Counted from the stretch's first letter, positions 1 to 9,382 are shown. The stretch is DNA of 64,000 bases from Sphingobium_A sp965228065 (GCA_965228065.1 OZ245788.1:5084001-5148000), one strand, 5' to 3'. The notes: generated by a model from the sequence alone, not told the origin. Translations and numbers: made by a program.

Positions 1-1113
1 GCCGGCCGGCTGCCGACCACCGGGCTCTCCGCGCAGGCAGGCTATGGCAATGGCGGGCAGCTGTCCGGATTCCAGAGCGGAACGGAGCAGTTCGGCGCGA
101 ATGGCGGCCTAGCCATGTCCTGGGAGGCCGATCTGTTCGGTCGCGTCCACCGGACAATCGAGGCGGCACGCGCCGATGCCGCCGCGATCGAGGCAGCACG
201 CGACATGGTTCGGGTGACCGTGGTGGCGGAAACCGCACGCGCCTATGTCGCCGCCTGCACATTGGCGGGTTCTGCCGCGATCGCACGCGAATCGCTGACG
301 ATTGCCGAAACCGACCTGCGGCTGGTGACCCTGCGGGAACGCGCCGGATCGGCCGGTCGGCTCGACGTCGAGCGTTCGGCGACGGCCGTTGCCAATGCGC
401 GTGCGGCAATCCCGTCGATCGACGACCAACGCCGCATCGCCCTGTTCGAACTGGCCGCGCTGATCGGAGTCACGCCCACCGAAGCGCCCGGCGAAGCCAT
501 TGCATGCACCCGACCGCCCGAATTGCGCGGCGCCCTGCCCGTCGGCGACGGTACGGCATTGCTGCGCCGCCGCCCGGACATTCGCGAGGCAGAGCGGATG
601 ATTGCGGCAGACACGGCGCGGATCGGGGTCGCCACCGCCGAACTCTATCCCCGGATCTCGTTCGGCGGCTCGGCAGGCTATGGTCAGAACGACAAGGGCC
701 CTTCCGGCTTCTCCTTCTCGGTCGGGCCGCTGCTGTCATGGAGTTTCCCAAACATCGCGGTCGCGCGGAATCGCATCCGCCAGGCCGAAGCACAGGGTGA
801 GGCGTCGCTTGCCCGGTTCGACGGCGTCGTCCTGACTGCGCTCAAGGAAGTCGAACAGGCCCTGTCGGGCTATGCGGCCGGCGCGGAACGCGACGCCGCG
901 CTCACCGACGCCGTTGCACGGGCGGACAACGCGCATCGCCTCGCCCTTGCCCGCTATCGTGCAGGGTCGATCTCGCAGCTCGACGTGATCGTGGCGCAGC
1001 GCACCCTGCTCGATGCGCGCGCGGCTTCGGCGGATTCGGTTCGCCGGCTCGCCGACGCACGGATCCTGCTCTTCAAGGCTTTGGGCGGCGGCTGGGCGGC
1101 AAATGAAGGATAA
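1..1113 (+). CDS. Efflux outer-membrane factor, NodT/TolC family (5' end missing)
   Basis: The reading frame is open from the first base of the window and stops at TAA 1111-1113, giving 370 residues of an originally longer protein (family about 450-500). It is an outer-membrane channel subunit of tripartite RND-type efflux pumps. The recognisable NodT block is RRRPDIREAERMIAADTARI followed by a Y-P-R-I-S-F segment at roughly residues 190-220 of the visible part, with the long Ala/Arg-rich helices typical of the periplasmic coiled-coil barrel on both sides. The N-terminal signal peptide and lipobox lie outside the window, as presumably do the RND pump and adaptor genes, which normally precede it. 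The first ATG in the frame (115) is internal and is not the start. The family call is firm; the pump substrate cannot be inferred. Confidence 0.9.
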   Translation, partial: AGRLPTTGLSAQAGYGNGGQLSGFQSGTEQFGANGGLAMSWEADLFGRVHRTIEAARADAAAIEAARDMVRVTVVAETARAYVAACTLAGSAAIARESLTIAETDLRLVTLRERAGSAGRLDVERSATAVANARAAIPSIDDQRRIALFELAALIGVTPTEAPGEAIACTRPPELRGALPVGDGTALLRRRPDIREAERMIAADTARIGVATAELYPRISFGGSAGYGQNDKGPSGFSFSVGPLLSWSFPNIAVARNRIRQAEAQGEASLARFDGVVLTALKEVEQALSGYAAGAERDAALTDAVARADNAHRLALARYRAGSISQLDVIVAQRTLLDARAASADSVRRLADARILLFKALGGGWAANEG

Positions 1114-1162
1114 GAGGTGATATGCCGCCTCACCATTGGCGGGCGACACGGGTTCGGGCTAA

Positions 1163-2203
1163 GTGGCCGATATGAAGAAATCATCGCAGCCGACCATCAA
1201 CGACGTCGCCCGCCTCGCCGGCGTCTCCAAGAAGACGGTCAGCCGGGTGATCAATCGCTCCCCCCTGCTCAACGACGACACGCGCGACCGTGTCCAGGCG
1301 GTGATCAAGGATCTGGGCTATATCCCCAATCCGCAGGCGCGCGCCCTGGCACTGCGCCGCAACTTCCTGATCGGCCTGGTCCACGACAATCCCAATGCGC
1401 AGACCGTGCTCAATGTGCAGCAGGGCATATTGGAAGCGCTGCGCGATACCGAGTTCGAGCTGGTCGTGCGGCCGGTCGATCGCGGATCGCCGGAAATGCT
1501 CACCGACCTGCGCCATTTCCTCGAACGCCAGCGGCTGTTCGGCGTGCTGCTGATGCCGCCGATCTCCGAGAATGATTCGCTCGCCAAACTCTGCGACGAG
1601 ATTGGCTGCCGCTATGTTCGCATGGGGTCTGCGCAGCTCGACGAGCCGGAACATACCGTTGCCTCCAACGACCGCGAGGCCGTGCGCGAGGCGACCGAAT
1701 ATCTGATCAAGGCCGGTCATCGCCGGATCGGGCTCGTGCTCGGGCCGCACGGCTTCCGCTCCGCGCTGGAACGGCGCCGCGGCTTCGAGGATGCGCTTGC
1801 CGGCGCCGGCATCGCGCTGCCGCGCAGCCTGATCGCCGACGGCAATTACACCTTCGATTCGGGCATGCATGCCGGGGAACGGTTGCTGGACCTGCTGCCC
1901 CGTCCCACCGCGATCTTCGCGTCAAATGACGAGATGGCCGCGGGCGTGCTCCACACCGCGCGCCAGCGCGGCCTGGAGGTTCCCGCCGATCTCTCGATCA
2001 TCGGGTTCGATGACAATCCGATCGCCGCACATATCTGGCCGCCGATGACCACCGTCCGCTGGCCGATCGCAACCATGGCGCGTTCGGCGGCGCTCAAGCT
2101 GGTCGGCGACACGATCGAACCCGGCAGCGCCGCGCGGGAACCTTCGCTGTTCCTGTCGGCGCTCATCCGTCGCGCATCGGTCGCACCACCGCCTCAGCAG
2201 TGA
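1163..2203 (+). CDS. LacI-family transcriptional regulator, probable uronate regulator
   Basis: A 346-residue DNA-binding repressor with an N-terminal helix-turn-helix (TINDVARLAGVSKKTVSRVI, about residues 11-30) and a C-terminal periplasmic-binding-protein-like effector domain containing typical LacI segments such as AIFASNDEMAAGVL and SIIGFDDNPIA. The GTG at 1163 gives 346 residues; an ATG at 1172 would give 343 and is equally possible. It sits 95 bp upstream of uxaC on the same strand, and the intervening sequence carries an ACCGGT-centred near-palindrome of the kind LacI-type uronate repressors bind. I infer that it controls the uxaC-kduI-kduD-kdgK operon with a uronate or 2-keto-3-deoxygluconate-type effector. 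The family call is certain; the ligand is an inference from context. Confidence 0.9.
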   Translation: MADMKKSSQPTINDVARLAGVSKKTVSRVINRSPLLNDDTRDRVQAVIKDLGYIPNPQARALALRRNFLIGLVHDNPNAQTVLNVQQGILEALRDTEFELVVRPVDRGSPEMLTDLRHFLERQRLFGVLLMPPISENDSLAKLCDEIGCRYVRMGSAQLDEPEHTVASNDREAVREATEYLIKAGHRRIGLVLGPHGFRSALERRRGFEDALAGAGIALPRSLIADGNYTFDSGMHAGERLLDLLPRPTAIFASNDEMAAGVLHTARQRGLEVPADLSIIGFDDNPIAAHIWPPMTTVRWPIATMARSAALKLVGDTIEPGSAAREPSLFLSALIRRASVAPPPQQ

Positions 2204-2246
2204 ACCGACAGACCAACGGCAAACGCAAAGCGCTTGAAGAATGAAG

Positions 2247-2264
2247 TGACACCGGTTACCGTCA
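2247..2264. promoter_or_regulatory. Candidate LacI-type operator before uxaC
   Basis: The sequence TGACACCGGTTACCGTCA contains the self-complementary core ACCGGT, with TGAC and GTCA at its outer edges, and lies 35 bp before the uxaC start, downstream of the lacI-type gene. ACCGGT-centred sites are the form I recall for uronate repressors in alphaproteobacteria and xanthomonads. Binding by the adjacent regulator is an inference. Confidence 0.55.
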
Positions 2265-2298
2265 TTTGAAAGACGATGCCCGAATGGGCGAGGGAGAG

Positions 2299-3747
2299 AT
2301 GGCGAAACCCCTGATACTCAATCCAGATCGGCTGTTTCCCGCCGATCCCGCGACGCGGGCGATCGCGCGCGCGCTCTATGCCGATGTTGCTGCGCTGCCG
2401 ATCGTCAGCCCGCACGGCCATACCGATCCCGCTTGGTTCGCGAGCGACAAACCATGGCATGACGCAACAGAGCTACTGCTTGCGCCCGATCATTATCTTT
2501 ACCGCATGCTCCACAGCCAGGGCATCGCGCTCGACGCGCTGGGCGTGCCCGATCGCAATGGCGTGCCGGATACCGATCCGCGAGCGGCGTGGCGGCTCTT
2601 CGCCGGCCATTATCATCTCTTCCGCGGCACCCCGTCGCGCATCTGGCTCGACCATGTCTTTGCCGACGTGTTCGGTTTCGACACGGCACTCGATGCGGGC
2701 ACGGCCGACAGCTATTTCGACGCGATCGCGGAAAAGCTGGCGAGCCCGGCCTTCCGCCCGCGCGCATTGTTCGACCGGTTCGGCATCGAACTGCTCGCGA
2801 CGACCGAGGGCGCGCATGAGGATCTCGACCATCATGCCGCGATCCGCGCCTCGGGCTGGAACGGCCGCGTCGTGACCACCTATCGCCCCGATGCGGTGGT
2901 CGATCCCGAGCATCAGGATTTCGCGGAGGCGCTGACCCGCTTCGCCGAACTGACCGGAGAGGATGTTTTCGACTGGCGCGGCTATCTGTCCGCGCACCGC
3001 AAGCGCCGCGCGGATTTCCGCGCCGCGGGCGCCACCGCGACCGATCACGGCCATCCGACCGCGGCCACCGCGAACCTTTCCGGCGACGAGGCCGAACGGC
3101 TGTTCCGCCAGGTCGTCACCGGCAATGCGACGGCGGCCGAGGCCGAACTGTTCCGCGCGCAGATGCTGACCGAGATGGCGGCGATGAGCGCGGAGGACGG
3201 CATGGTGATGCAGATCCATCCCGGCGCCTGCCGCAACCACAATGCGACGCTCTTCGCCAGCCATGGCCGCGACAAGGGCGCCGACATCCCGACGCGCACC
3301 GACTATGTCCACGCGCTGAAACCGCTGCTCGACCGGTTCGGCGGATCCCGCGACCTGTCGATCATCCTCTTCACGCTGGACGAGACGACCTATGCGCGCG
3401 AGCTGGCGCCGCTGGCGGGCCATTATCCGTGCCTGAAGCTCGGCCCGTCCTGGTGGTTCCACGACAGTCCGGAAGGCATGCGCCGCTTCCGCGAGATGAC
3501 CACCGAGACCGCGGGTTTCTACAACACCGTCGGCTTCAACGACGACACCCGCGCCTTCCTGTCGATCCCAGCACGGCACGACGTGGCGCGGCGGATCGAT
3601 TGCGGCTTTCTTGCCCGCCTCGTCGCCGAGCATCGGCTGGAGGACTGGGAGGCCGCGGAGCTGGCGCATGAGCTGACCTACGGCCTGGTCAAGCGCGCCT
3701 ACCGGCTCGACGCCCCTACCCCTTCCCCGGTCGCCCAGGCGGCCTGA
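2299..3747 (+). CDS. uxaC: Glucuronate (uronate) isomerase
   Basis: UxaC converts D-glucuronate to fructuronate and D-galacturonate to tagaturonate in the cytoplasm, the first step of hexuronate breakdown. The protein is 482 residues (family about 470) and belongs to the amidohydrolase fold. It shows the metal-binding HxH in SPHGHTDP (His39, His41), the LKLGPSWWFHDSPEGM block and the near-C-terminal GFNDDTRAFLSIPARHD block that are diagnostic of the family. I chose ATG 2299 because it follows the strong Shine-Dalgarno sequence GAGGGAGAG; an upstream TTG at 2266 lacks one. It is the first gene of the uronate operon, 21 bp before kduI. The matching reductase and dehydratase genes (uxuA/B or uxaA/B) are not in the window. 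Confidence 0.95.
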   Translation: MAKPLILNPDRLFPADPATRAIARALYADVAALPIVSPHGHTDPAWFASDKPWHDATELLLAPDHYLYRMLHSQGIALDALGVPDRNGVPDTDPRAAWRLFAGHYHLFRGTPSRIWLDHVFADVFGFDTALDAGTADSYFDAIAEKLASPAFRPRALFDRFGIELLATTEGAHEDLDHHAAIRASGWNGRVVTTYRPDAVVDPEHQDFAEALTRFAELTGEDVFDWRGYLSAHRKRRADFRAAGATATDHGHPTAATANLSGDEAERLFRQVVTGNATAAEAELFRAQMLTEMAAMSAEDGMVMQIHPGACRNHNATLFASHGRDKGADIPTRTDYVHALKPLLDRFGGSRDLSIILFTLDETTYARELAPLAGHYPCLKLGPSWWFHDSPEGMRRFREMTTETAGFYNTVGFNDDTRAFLSIPARHDVARRIDCGFLARLVAEHRLEDWEAAELAHELTYGLVKRAYRLDAPTPSPVAQAA

Positions 3748-3768
3748 CCTTTCCAATCGGAGACAGTA

Positions 3769-4608
3769 ATGTTCGAACGCACCTATTACGCCACCCACCC
3801 GGACATGATGGAGTGCGTCTCCAACGAGGAGCTGCGCGACCGCTATCTGATCGGCGGCCTGTTCCGCCCCGGCGAATGCGTGCTCAACTACACCCATGCC
3901 GAGCGGTTCGTGATCGGCGGCGTCGCGGTCGAGGGCGCGCCCGTGAAGCTGCCGGACCAGACCGAGCCGGCTTCTGCTGCGGGCCATCCCTTTCTCGAAC
4001 GCCGCGAGCTCGCGATCGTCAATGTTGGCGCGGTAGAAGGCACCGTCACCGTCGATGGCGAAGTGTTCACGCTGGGCGGCAAGGACTGCCTCTATGTCAC
4101 CATGGGTGCAGCGGAAGTCCTGTTCTCCGGCGCCGGCGCGCGCTTCTATCTGGCGTCCTGTCCGGCCCATAAGGCATTCACCACACGCAAGCTGTCGATC
4201 GCCGACGCCAATGCGCTGGATCGCGGCAGCCTGGAGGAATCGAACGAGCGGACGATCTACCAGTTCGTCATTCCCGGCATCTGCGACAGCGCCCAGCTCG
4301 TCATGGGCCTGACCGTGCTCAAGCCCGGCAGCGTTTGGAACACGATGCCGCCGCACATCCACGAGCGTCGCAGCGAGATCTATTTCTACTTCGACCTGGA
4401 CGGCCCGAACGATCGCGTGTTCCACTATATGGGCGAGGGAGAAGCGATGCGGCACATCGTGATGGCGAACGAGGAAGCGGTGATCTCGCCGCCCTGGTCG
4501 ATCCACATGGGATCGGGCACGCGCGCCTATGCCTTTATCTGGGCAATGGCGGGTGAGAATCTCGATTATACCGACATGAACGTCCTCGACATCTGCCAGC
4601 TCCAGTAA
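3769..4608 (+). CDS. kduI: 5-dehydro-4-deoxy-D-glucuronate isomerase
   Basis: KduI isomerises 4-deoxy-L-threo-5-hexosulose uronate, the product of unsaturated galacturonide or glucuronide cleavage, to 2,5-diketo-3-deoxygluconate. It is a 279-residue double-cupin cytoplasmic enzyme, essentially the E. coli length (278). The zinc site is visible: HIHERRSE supplies His196, His198 and Glu203, and a later histidine in IHMGSG (about residue 246) completes it. The start ATG follows the Shine-Dalgarno-like GGAGACAGTA. The gene lies between uxaC and kduD in one operon, so its product is passed straight to KduD. A palindromic repeat separates it from kduD. Confidence 0.96.
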   Translation: MFERTYYATHPDMMECVSNEELRDRYLIGGLFRPGECVLNYTHAERFVIGGVAVEGAPVKLPDQTEPASAAGHPFLERRELAIVNVGAVEGTVTVDGEVFTLGGKDCLYVTMGAAEVLFSGAGARFYLASCPAHKAFTTRKLSIADANALDRGSLEESNERTIYQFVIPGICDSAQLVMGLTVLKPGSVWNTMPPHIHERRSEIYFYFDLDGPNDRVFHYMGEGEAMRHIVMANEEAVISPPWSIHMGSGTRAYAFIWAMAGENLDYTDMNVLDICQLQ

Positions 4609-4620
4609 CCAGTGTTCCCT

Positions 4621-4704
4621 GTCATCCCCGCGAAAGCGGGGATCCCGCTTCTTCCGACGCGGCTTAGAAAAAGAAGCGGGATTCCCGCTTTCGCGGGAAT
4701 GACG
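4621..4704. repeat. REP-like two-hairpin palindromic repeat
   Basis: Two oppositely oriented hairpin units, CCCCGCGAAAGCGGGG and the later CCCGCTTTCGCGGG, are bounded by GTCATCCCC at the left and GGGAATGACG at the right. The complementary AAGAAGCGGGAT and ATCCCGCTTCTT segments let the whole unit fold into one long stem. It sits between kduI and kduD within the operon, where it could affect message stability or local termination. Confidence 0.8.
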
Positions 4705-4724
4705 TGAGAGGATAGCCTGCCATC

Positions 4725-5480
4725 ATGACCAACCCCTTCGATCTCACCGGCAAGGTCGCCGTCGTGACCGGCGCCAATACCGGCATCGGCCAGGGCATCG
4801 CGCTGGCGCTCGCCGCTGCCGGTGCCGATATCGCGGCGGTCGGCCGCACCCCCGCGACCGAGACGGTGGATCGCGCTCGGGCGTTCGGGCGCCGCGCGGA
4901 GATCGTGTCGGCCGATCTGTCGACGATCGAACCCGTCGAGCGCGTGATAGCGCAAGTGGTCGATACCTTCGGGCGGATCGATATCCTGGTGAACAATGCC
5001 GGGATCATCCGCCGCGCCGACAGCATCGACTTCACCGAAGAGGATTGGGATGCGGTGGTCGACACCAACCTGAAATCGGTCTTCTTCCTCTGCCAGGCGG
5101 CGGCCCGGCGCATGATCCCGGCAGGCGGCGGCAAGATCATCAACATCGCGTCGATGCTAACCTTCCAAGGCGGCATCCGCGTGCCCAGCTACACCGCGTC
5201 CAAAAGCGGCATCGGCGGCCTCACCAAGCTGCTCGCCAACGAATGGTCCGCAAAGGGCATCAACGTGAACGCGATCGCCCCCGGCTATATCGCCACCAAC
5301 AACACCGAGGCGCTACGCGCCGACCAGAAGCGCAACACCGACATATTGGGCCGGATCCCCGCGGGTCGCTGGGGTGAGGCGGAGGATCTGGGGGGCGCCG
5401 CGGTGTTCCTGGCATCCGCCGCCTCAAACTATGTCGACGGCCATATCCTGGCTGTCGACGGCGGCTGGCTCGCGCGTTGA
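4725..5480 (+). CDS. kduD: 2-deoxy-D-gluconate 3-dehydrogenase / ketodeoxygluconate reductase
   Basis: A 251-residue classical short-chain dehydrogenase that reduces 2,5-diketo-3-deoxygluconate to 2-keto-3-deoxygluconate with NAD(P)H. The glycine-rich cofactor loop is TGANTGIGQG (about residues 15-24), NNAG lies in the third strand, and the catalytic pair is Tyr156 and Lys160 in YTASKSG. The C-terminal YVDGHILAVDGGWLAR ending is the usual KduD/SDR closing strand. It follows kduI after a palindromic repeat and is 11 bp upstream of the chosen kdgK start. Assignment to KduD rather than another SDR depends on the KduI neighbour as well as on the sequence. Confidence 0.92.
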   Translation: MTNPFDLTGKVAVVTGANTGIGQGIALALAAAGADIAAVGRTPATETVDRARAFGRRAEIVSADLSTIEPVERVIAQVVDTFGRIDILVNNAGIIRRADSIDFTEEDWDAVVDTNLKSVFFLCQAAARRMIPAGGGKIINIASMLTFQGGIRVPSYTASKSGIGGLTKLLANEWSAKGINVNAIAPGYIATNNTEALRADQKRNTDILGRIPAGRWGEAEDLGGAAVFLASAASNYVDGHILAVDGGWLAR

Positions 5481-5491
5481 AAGGGGAACGC

Positions 5492-6502
5492 GTGGCCAGC
5501 CGCACAATCTGCTTCGGGGAATTGCTGCTCCGCCTGACCGCGCCGGGGCGTGAATTGCTGCTCCAGACCGGACGGCTCGACGTGCATGTCGGCGGCGCGG
5601 AGGCCAATGTCGCCGTGGGCCTCGCGCGCCTGGGTCATGAGACCCGTATGGTGAGCACAGTGCCGGACAATGCATTGGGCCGCGCCGCAATCTCGGCGCT
5701 GCGCAGTCACGGGGTGGATTGCAGCAGCGTGACGTTCCGCGATGGACGCATGGGGCTCTATTTCCTGACCCAGGGCGCGGGGTTGCGCGCTTCGGAAGTC
5801 GTATACGATCGCGCGCATTCCAGCTTCGCCGATGCGCCGGCCGATGCGTTCGACTGGCCGACACTGCTGAAGGGCGCGAGCCGGCTCCATCTGTCGGGCA
5901 TCACGCCCGCGCTTGGCCCCGCGACCGCCGCCGCCGCCATCGCCGCAGCGGAAACCGCCAAGACAATGGGCATCGCCATATCGTTCGACGGCAATTACCG
6001 CGCGAAACTGTGGGAAGCGTGGGACAGCGATCCGCGCGCGGTGCTGACCCGGCTCGTCGGCATGGCGGACATATTGTTCGGCAATCATCGCGACATCTCG
6101 CTGCTGCTTGGCGAGACCTTCCACGGCGACGGTCCGGATCGCAGGCGCGAGGCCGCAGACGCCGCCTTCGCCGCCTTCCCCGATCTCAAGCTGATCGCCT
6201 CGACCGCGCGTCACACCGACGATGCCGACAGCCACCGTATCTCCGCGCGCATCGATACGCCCGACGGTGCGCATCAGACAGACGAGATTGCGGTTTCCGG
6301 CATCGTCGACCGGATCGGTGCGGGCGATGCCTTTGCCGCCGGCGTCCTGCACGGATTGGCGCTTGGCGCCGACATGGACTGGGCGGCGCGTTCCGGCCTT
6401 GCGCTCACCTGCCTCAAGCACAGCCTGCCCGGTGACGCGAGCCTGTTCGGGCCGGCCGATATCGAGGCGTTTCTGGCGGGCGAACTCGACGTTCGACGCT
6501 AG
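5492..6502 (+). CDS. kdgK: 2-keto-3-deoxygluconate kinase, PfkB family
   Basis: A 336-residue ribokinase/PfkB-type sugar kinase that phosphorylates 2-keto-3-deoxygluconate to KDPG, which feeds the Entner-Doudoroff aldolase. Signature 1 is GGAEANVAVGLARLG near the N-terminus. Signature 2 is RIGAGDAFAAG, whose Asp is the catalytic base. The GTG at 5492 is preferred because AAAGGGGA precedes it by four bases; a TTG at 5477 would overlap the kduD stop and lacks a ribosome site. It is the last gene of the operon and is followed by a palindromic repeat. A KDPG aldolase gene is not present here and must be elsewhere. Confidence 0.93.
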   Translation: MASRTICFGELLLRLTAPGRELLLQTGRLDVHVGGAEANVAVGLARLGHETRMVSTVPDNALGRAAISALRSHGVDCSSVTFRDGRMGLYFLTQGAGLRASEVVYDRAHSSFADAPADAFDWPTLLKGASRLHLSGITPALGPATAAAAIAAAETAKTMGIAISFDGNYRAKLWEAWDSDPRAVLTRLVGMADILFGNHRDISLLLGETFHGDGPDRRREAADAAFAAFPDLKLIASTARHTDDADSHRISARIDTPDGAHQTDEIAVSGIVDRIGAGDAFAAGVLHGLALGADMDWAARSGLALTCLKHSLPGDASLFGPADIEAFLAGELDVRR

Positions 6503-6534
6503 GATTCAGGGTACAGCCGCTCGCTCGCCACCAT

Positions 6535-6623
6535 GTCGCCCCAGCGAAAGCTGGGGCCCATAGGATACGTCAAACGTAACGGCGTCGGATATGCCGTATG
6601 GGCTCCAGCTTTCGCTGGAGCGA
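6535..6623. repeat. REP-like two-hairpin palindromic repeat
   Basis: TCGCCCCAGCGAAAGCTGGGG at the left is mirrored by CTCCAGCTTTCGCTGGAGCGA at the right, with CCATAGGA and TATGG between them. It lies between the convergent kdgK and secA genes and may double as a bidirectional terminator. It is the same family as the units at 4621, 54261 and 63778. Confidence 0.8.
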
Positions 6624-6640
6624 CAGATCGAGTTCGTCCC

Positions 6641-9382
6641 TTACAGCGCCCCGTGGCAGTGCTTGTACTTGCTGCCCGACCCACAAGGGCATGGCGCATT
6701 GCGGCTCACCTTGTCACCCCACTCCGCCGGATCGTCGCCAAGGTCGTCGGCCATTTCAGGCTGGGCGATCTGCAGCGGCGGCAGGCGCGTGGTAATGAGG
6801 CCCAGACTGCCGCCGTCGATGTCCGCGCTATTATCCTCACCCGTCAGCGGATCGAGATGCGTGGTGATGAAATCGGGCATCTGGGGAAGCGGCGGCGCTT
6901 CGTCGTGCTGCATGAACTGGGCATGGGCGAGCACGCGGGTCACGTCCTCACGGATCGCAGACAACATGCGCTCGAACAACGCGAATGCCTCCTGCTTATA
7001 TTCGTTGATCGGCGTCTTCTGCGCATAGGCGCGCAGATGGACGACCTGACGCAGCGCATCGAGCGTCGCGAGATGCTCCTTCCAGTGATGGTCCAGGCTC
7101 TGGAGCAGGATGCTCTTCTCGACCTGCGCCCAGCTATCCGCCTCGATATCGGCGGACTTCGCGGCGATTGCCTCATCGGCGAGCGCCTGAAGCCGCTGCT
7201 CGATCAGTTCCGGATCGATCGCCTCTTCAGCCAGCCATGCATCGAAATCGGGTTCGAGGCCGAGAATTTCGAGCGACCGCTCCTTGAGCTGCGCCAGCTT
7301 CCACTGCTCGGGATAGGTGTCGGGCGGGCACGCATCGGCGACCAGACCATTCACCGTTTCGGCGCGCATGTCGGTGACGACGTCGTCGACGGTCTCGGCA
7401 TCCATGATGTCCGACCGCTGCTCGTAGATCACCTTGCGCTGATCGTTCATCACGTCATCATATTCGACGACCTGCTTGCGGATGTCGTAGTTGCGCGCCT
7501 CGACCTTTTTCTGCGCGGTCTCGATCGCCTTTGACAGCCACTTCGATCCGATCGCCTCGCCTTCCTGCAGATTGCTCCGCATCATCTTGGCGAACATCGT
7601 GTTGGGGCCGAAAATACGCAGCAGATCGTCGTCGAGCGACAAATAGAAGCGGCTGAGGCCGGGATCGCCCTGACGGCCCGAACGGCCGCGCAACTGGTTG
7701 TCGATACGGCGGCTCTCGTGACGCTCGGTGCCGAGCACGAACAGACCGCCGGCAGCGAGCACCGCCGCCTTCTCGACCTCGATCTCCTGCCGGATAGTCT
7801 CGATCGCGGCATCCCGCTCGGGGCCCTCGGGCATTTCGGCGAGTTCGTCGCCGATGCGGAATTCGAGATTGCCGCCCAATTGGATGTCGGTGCCGCGGCC
7901 CGCCATGTTGGTAGCGATCGTCACGACGCCAAGCCGGCCGGCCTGCGCCACGATATGCGCTTCGCTTTCATGGAAGCGCGCATTGAGCACTTCGTGCTTC
8001 ACGCCATCCTTGGTCAGGAAGTCCGAGAGCAGTTCGGATTTCTCGATCGAGACGGTGCCGACCAGAACAGGCTGGCCGTGCTCGGCCTGCGCCTTGATCC
8101 GCTTGGAGATCGCCGCGAACTTCTCCTCGGTGCTCTTGTAGAATTCGTCTTCCTCATCGACGCGCTGGACCGGCACGTTGGTGGGAATGGTGACGACATT
8201 CATCTTGTAGATGTCGTAGAATTCGGAGGCTTCGGTCGCGGCCGTACCGGTCATGCCCGACAGCTTGGGATACATGCGGAAATAATTCTGGAAGGTGACC
8301 GAGGCGAGCGTCTGGTTCTCAGGCTCGATGTTCACGCCTTCCTTGGCCTCCACTGCCTGGTGGAGACCGTCGGACCAGCGGCGACCGTCCATCATGCGGC
8401 CGGTGAACTCATCGATGATGACCACCTTGCCTTCCTTCACGATATAATCGGTATCGCGCTTGAAGACGACATTGGCGCGCAGCGCCTGGTTCAGGTGATG
8501 GACGACCTGGGTGTTCTCGTAATCGTAGAGATTATTGCCTTCGAGCAGACCGGCGGACTCGAGGATCCGTTCGACCTTCTCGGTGCCGTCCTCGGTCAGG
8601 ATGATCGAGCGCTGCTTCTCGTCGACTTCGTAATCCTCGGCCACGAGCTGCTTCACGACTTCGTCGACGCGCATGTACAATTCGGACTTGTCGTCGGTCG
8701 GGCCGGAAATGATCAGCGGCGTGCGCGCTTCGTCGATCAGGATGGAATCGACCTCGTCGACGATCGCGTGGTTGAAGGGGCGCTGCACCATCTGGTGGCG
8801 CTCATACTTCATGTTGTCGCGCAGATAGTCGAAGCCGAATTCGTTGTTCGTCCCATAGGTGATGTCCGCCGCATAGGCATCGCGGCGCGCCTGATCGCCG
8901 ATATTGGGGACGATTACGCCCACGGTCAGCCCCAGGAAACGATAGACCTGCCCCATCCATCCGGCATCGCGGCGGGCGAGATAATCGTTGACCGTGACGA
9001 CATGGACGCCGGTGCCCGGCAACGCATTGAGATAGGTCGCAAGCGTCGCGACCAGCGTCTTGCCCTCGCCGGTGCGCATCTCGGCGATTTCGCCGCGATG
9101 CAGGACGATGCCGCCGACCATCTGGACATCATAATGCCGCTGACCGAGCACGCGCTTCGCCGCTTCGCGCACGGTCGCGAACGCTTCCGGCAGGATATCG
9201 TCGAGCGTCTCGCCAGCGCTCAGCCGCGCACGGAAGGCGGCGGTCTGGGCCGAAAGATCCTCGTCGGACAGGGCCGACATGGCGGGTTCGAAGCCGGCGA
9301 TGCGTGCGACGATCTTGTCCAGCGACTTGACGTAGCGATCGTTGGACGATCCGAAAATGGCTTTGGCAATGCCAGCGAGCAT
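6641..9382 (-). CDS. secA: Preprotein translocase ATPase SecA
   Basis: SecA is the motor ATPase that pushes unfolded preproteins through SecYEG. The 913-residue length is normal. Visible landmarks are the nucleotide-binding EMRTGEGKT (about residues 101-109), the DEAD-like VDEVDSILIDEARTPL segment, the preprotein-binding region, the second-motor motif TIATNMAGRGTDI, and a complete C-terminal zinc/SecB-binding tail CPCGSGSKYKHCHG. The ATG at 9382 starts the canonical MLAGIAKAIFG sequence. The gene is transcribed alone, converging with the uronate operon across a palindromic repeat. Nothing is unusual in its sequence. Confidence 0.99.
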   Translation of the reverse strand: MLAGIAKAIFGSSNDRYVKSLDKIVARIAGFEPAMSALSDEDLSAQTAAFRARLSAGETLDDILPEAFATVREAAKRVLGQRHYDVQMVGGIVLHRGEIAEMRTGEGKTLVATLATYLNALPGTGVHVVTVNDYLARRDAGWMGQVYRFLGLTVGVIVPNIGDQARRDAYAADITYGTNNEFGFDYLRDNMKYERHQMVQRPFNHAIVDEVDSILIDEARTPLIISGPTDDKSELYMRVDEVVKQLVAEDYEVDEKQRSIILTEDGTEKVERILESAGLLEGNNLYDYENTQVVHHLNQALRANVVFKRDTDYIVKEGKVVIIDEFTGRMMDGRRWSDGLHQAVEAKEGVNIEPENQTLASVTFQNYFRMYPKLSGMTGTAATEASEFYDIYKMNVVTIPTNVPVQRVDEEDEFYKSTEEKFAAISKRIKAQAEHGQPVLVGTVSIEKSELLSDFLTKDGVKHEVLNARFHESEAHIVAQAGRLGVVTIATNMAGRGTDIQLGGNLEFRIGDELAEMPEGPERDAAIETIRQEIEVEKAAVLAAGGLFVLGTERHESRRIDNQLRGRSGRQGDPGLSRFYLSLDDDLLRIFGPNTMFAKMMRSNLQEGEAIGSKWLSKAIETAQKKVEARNYDIRKQVVEYDDVMNDQRKVIYEQRSDIMDAETVDDVVTDMRAETVNGLVADACPPDTYPEQWKLAQLKERSLEILGLEPDFDAWLAEEAIDPELIEQRLQALADEAIAAKSADIEADSWAQVEKSILLQSLDHHWKEHLATLDALRQVVHLRAYAQKTPINEYKQEAFALFERMLSAIREDVTRVLAHAQFMQHDEAPPLPQMPDFITTHLDPLTGEDNSADIDGGSLGLITTRLPPLQIAQPEMADDLGDDPAEWGDKVSRNAPCPCGSGSKYKHCHGAL

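Noticed and set aside
2473..4506. A 677-codon open frame on the minus strand opposite uxaC and kduI
   Set aside because: It is antisense to two clearly recognised genes, has no family sequence and is Arg/Ala-rich, as expected for high-GC shadow frames.
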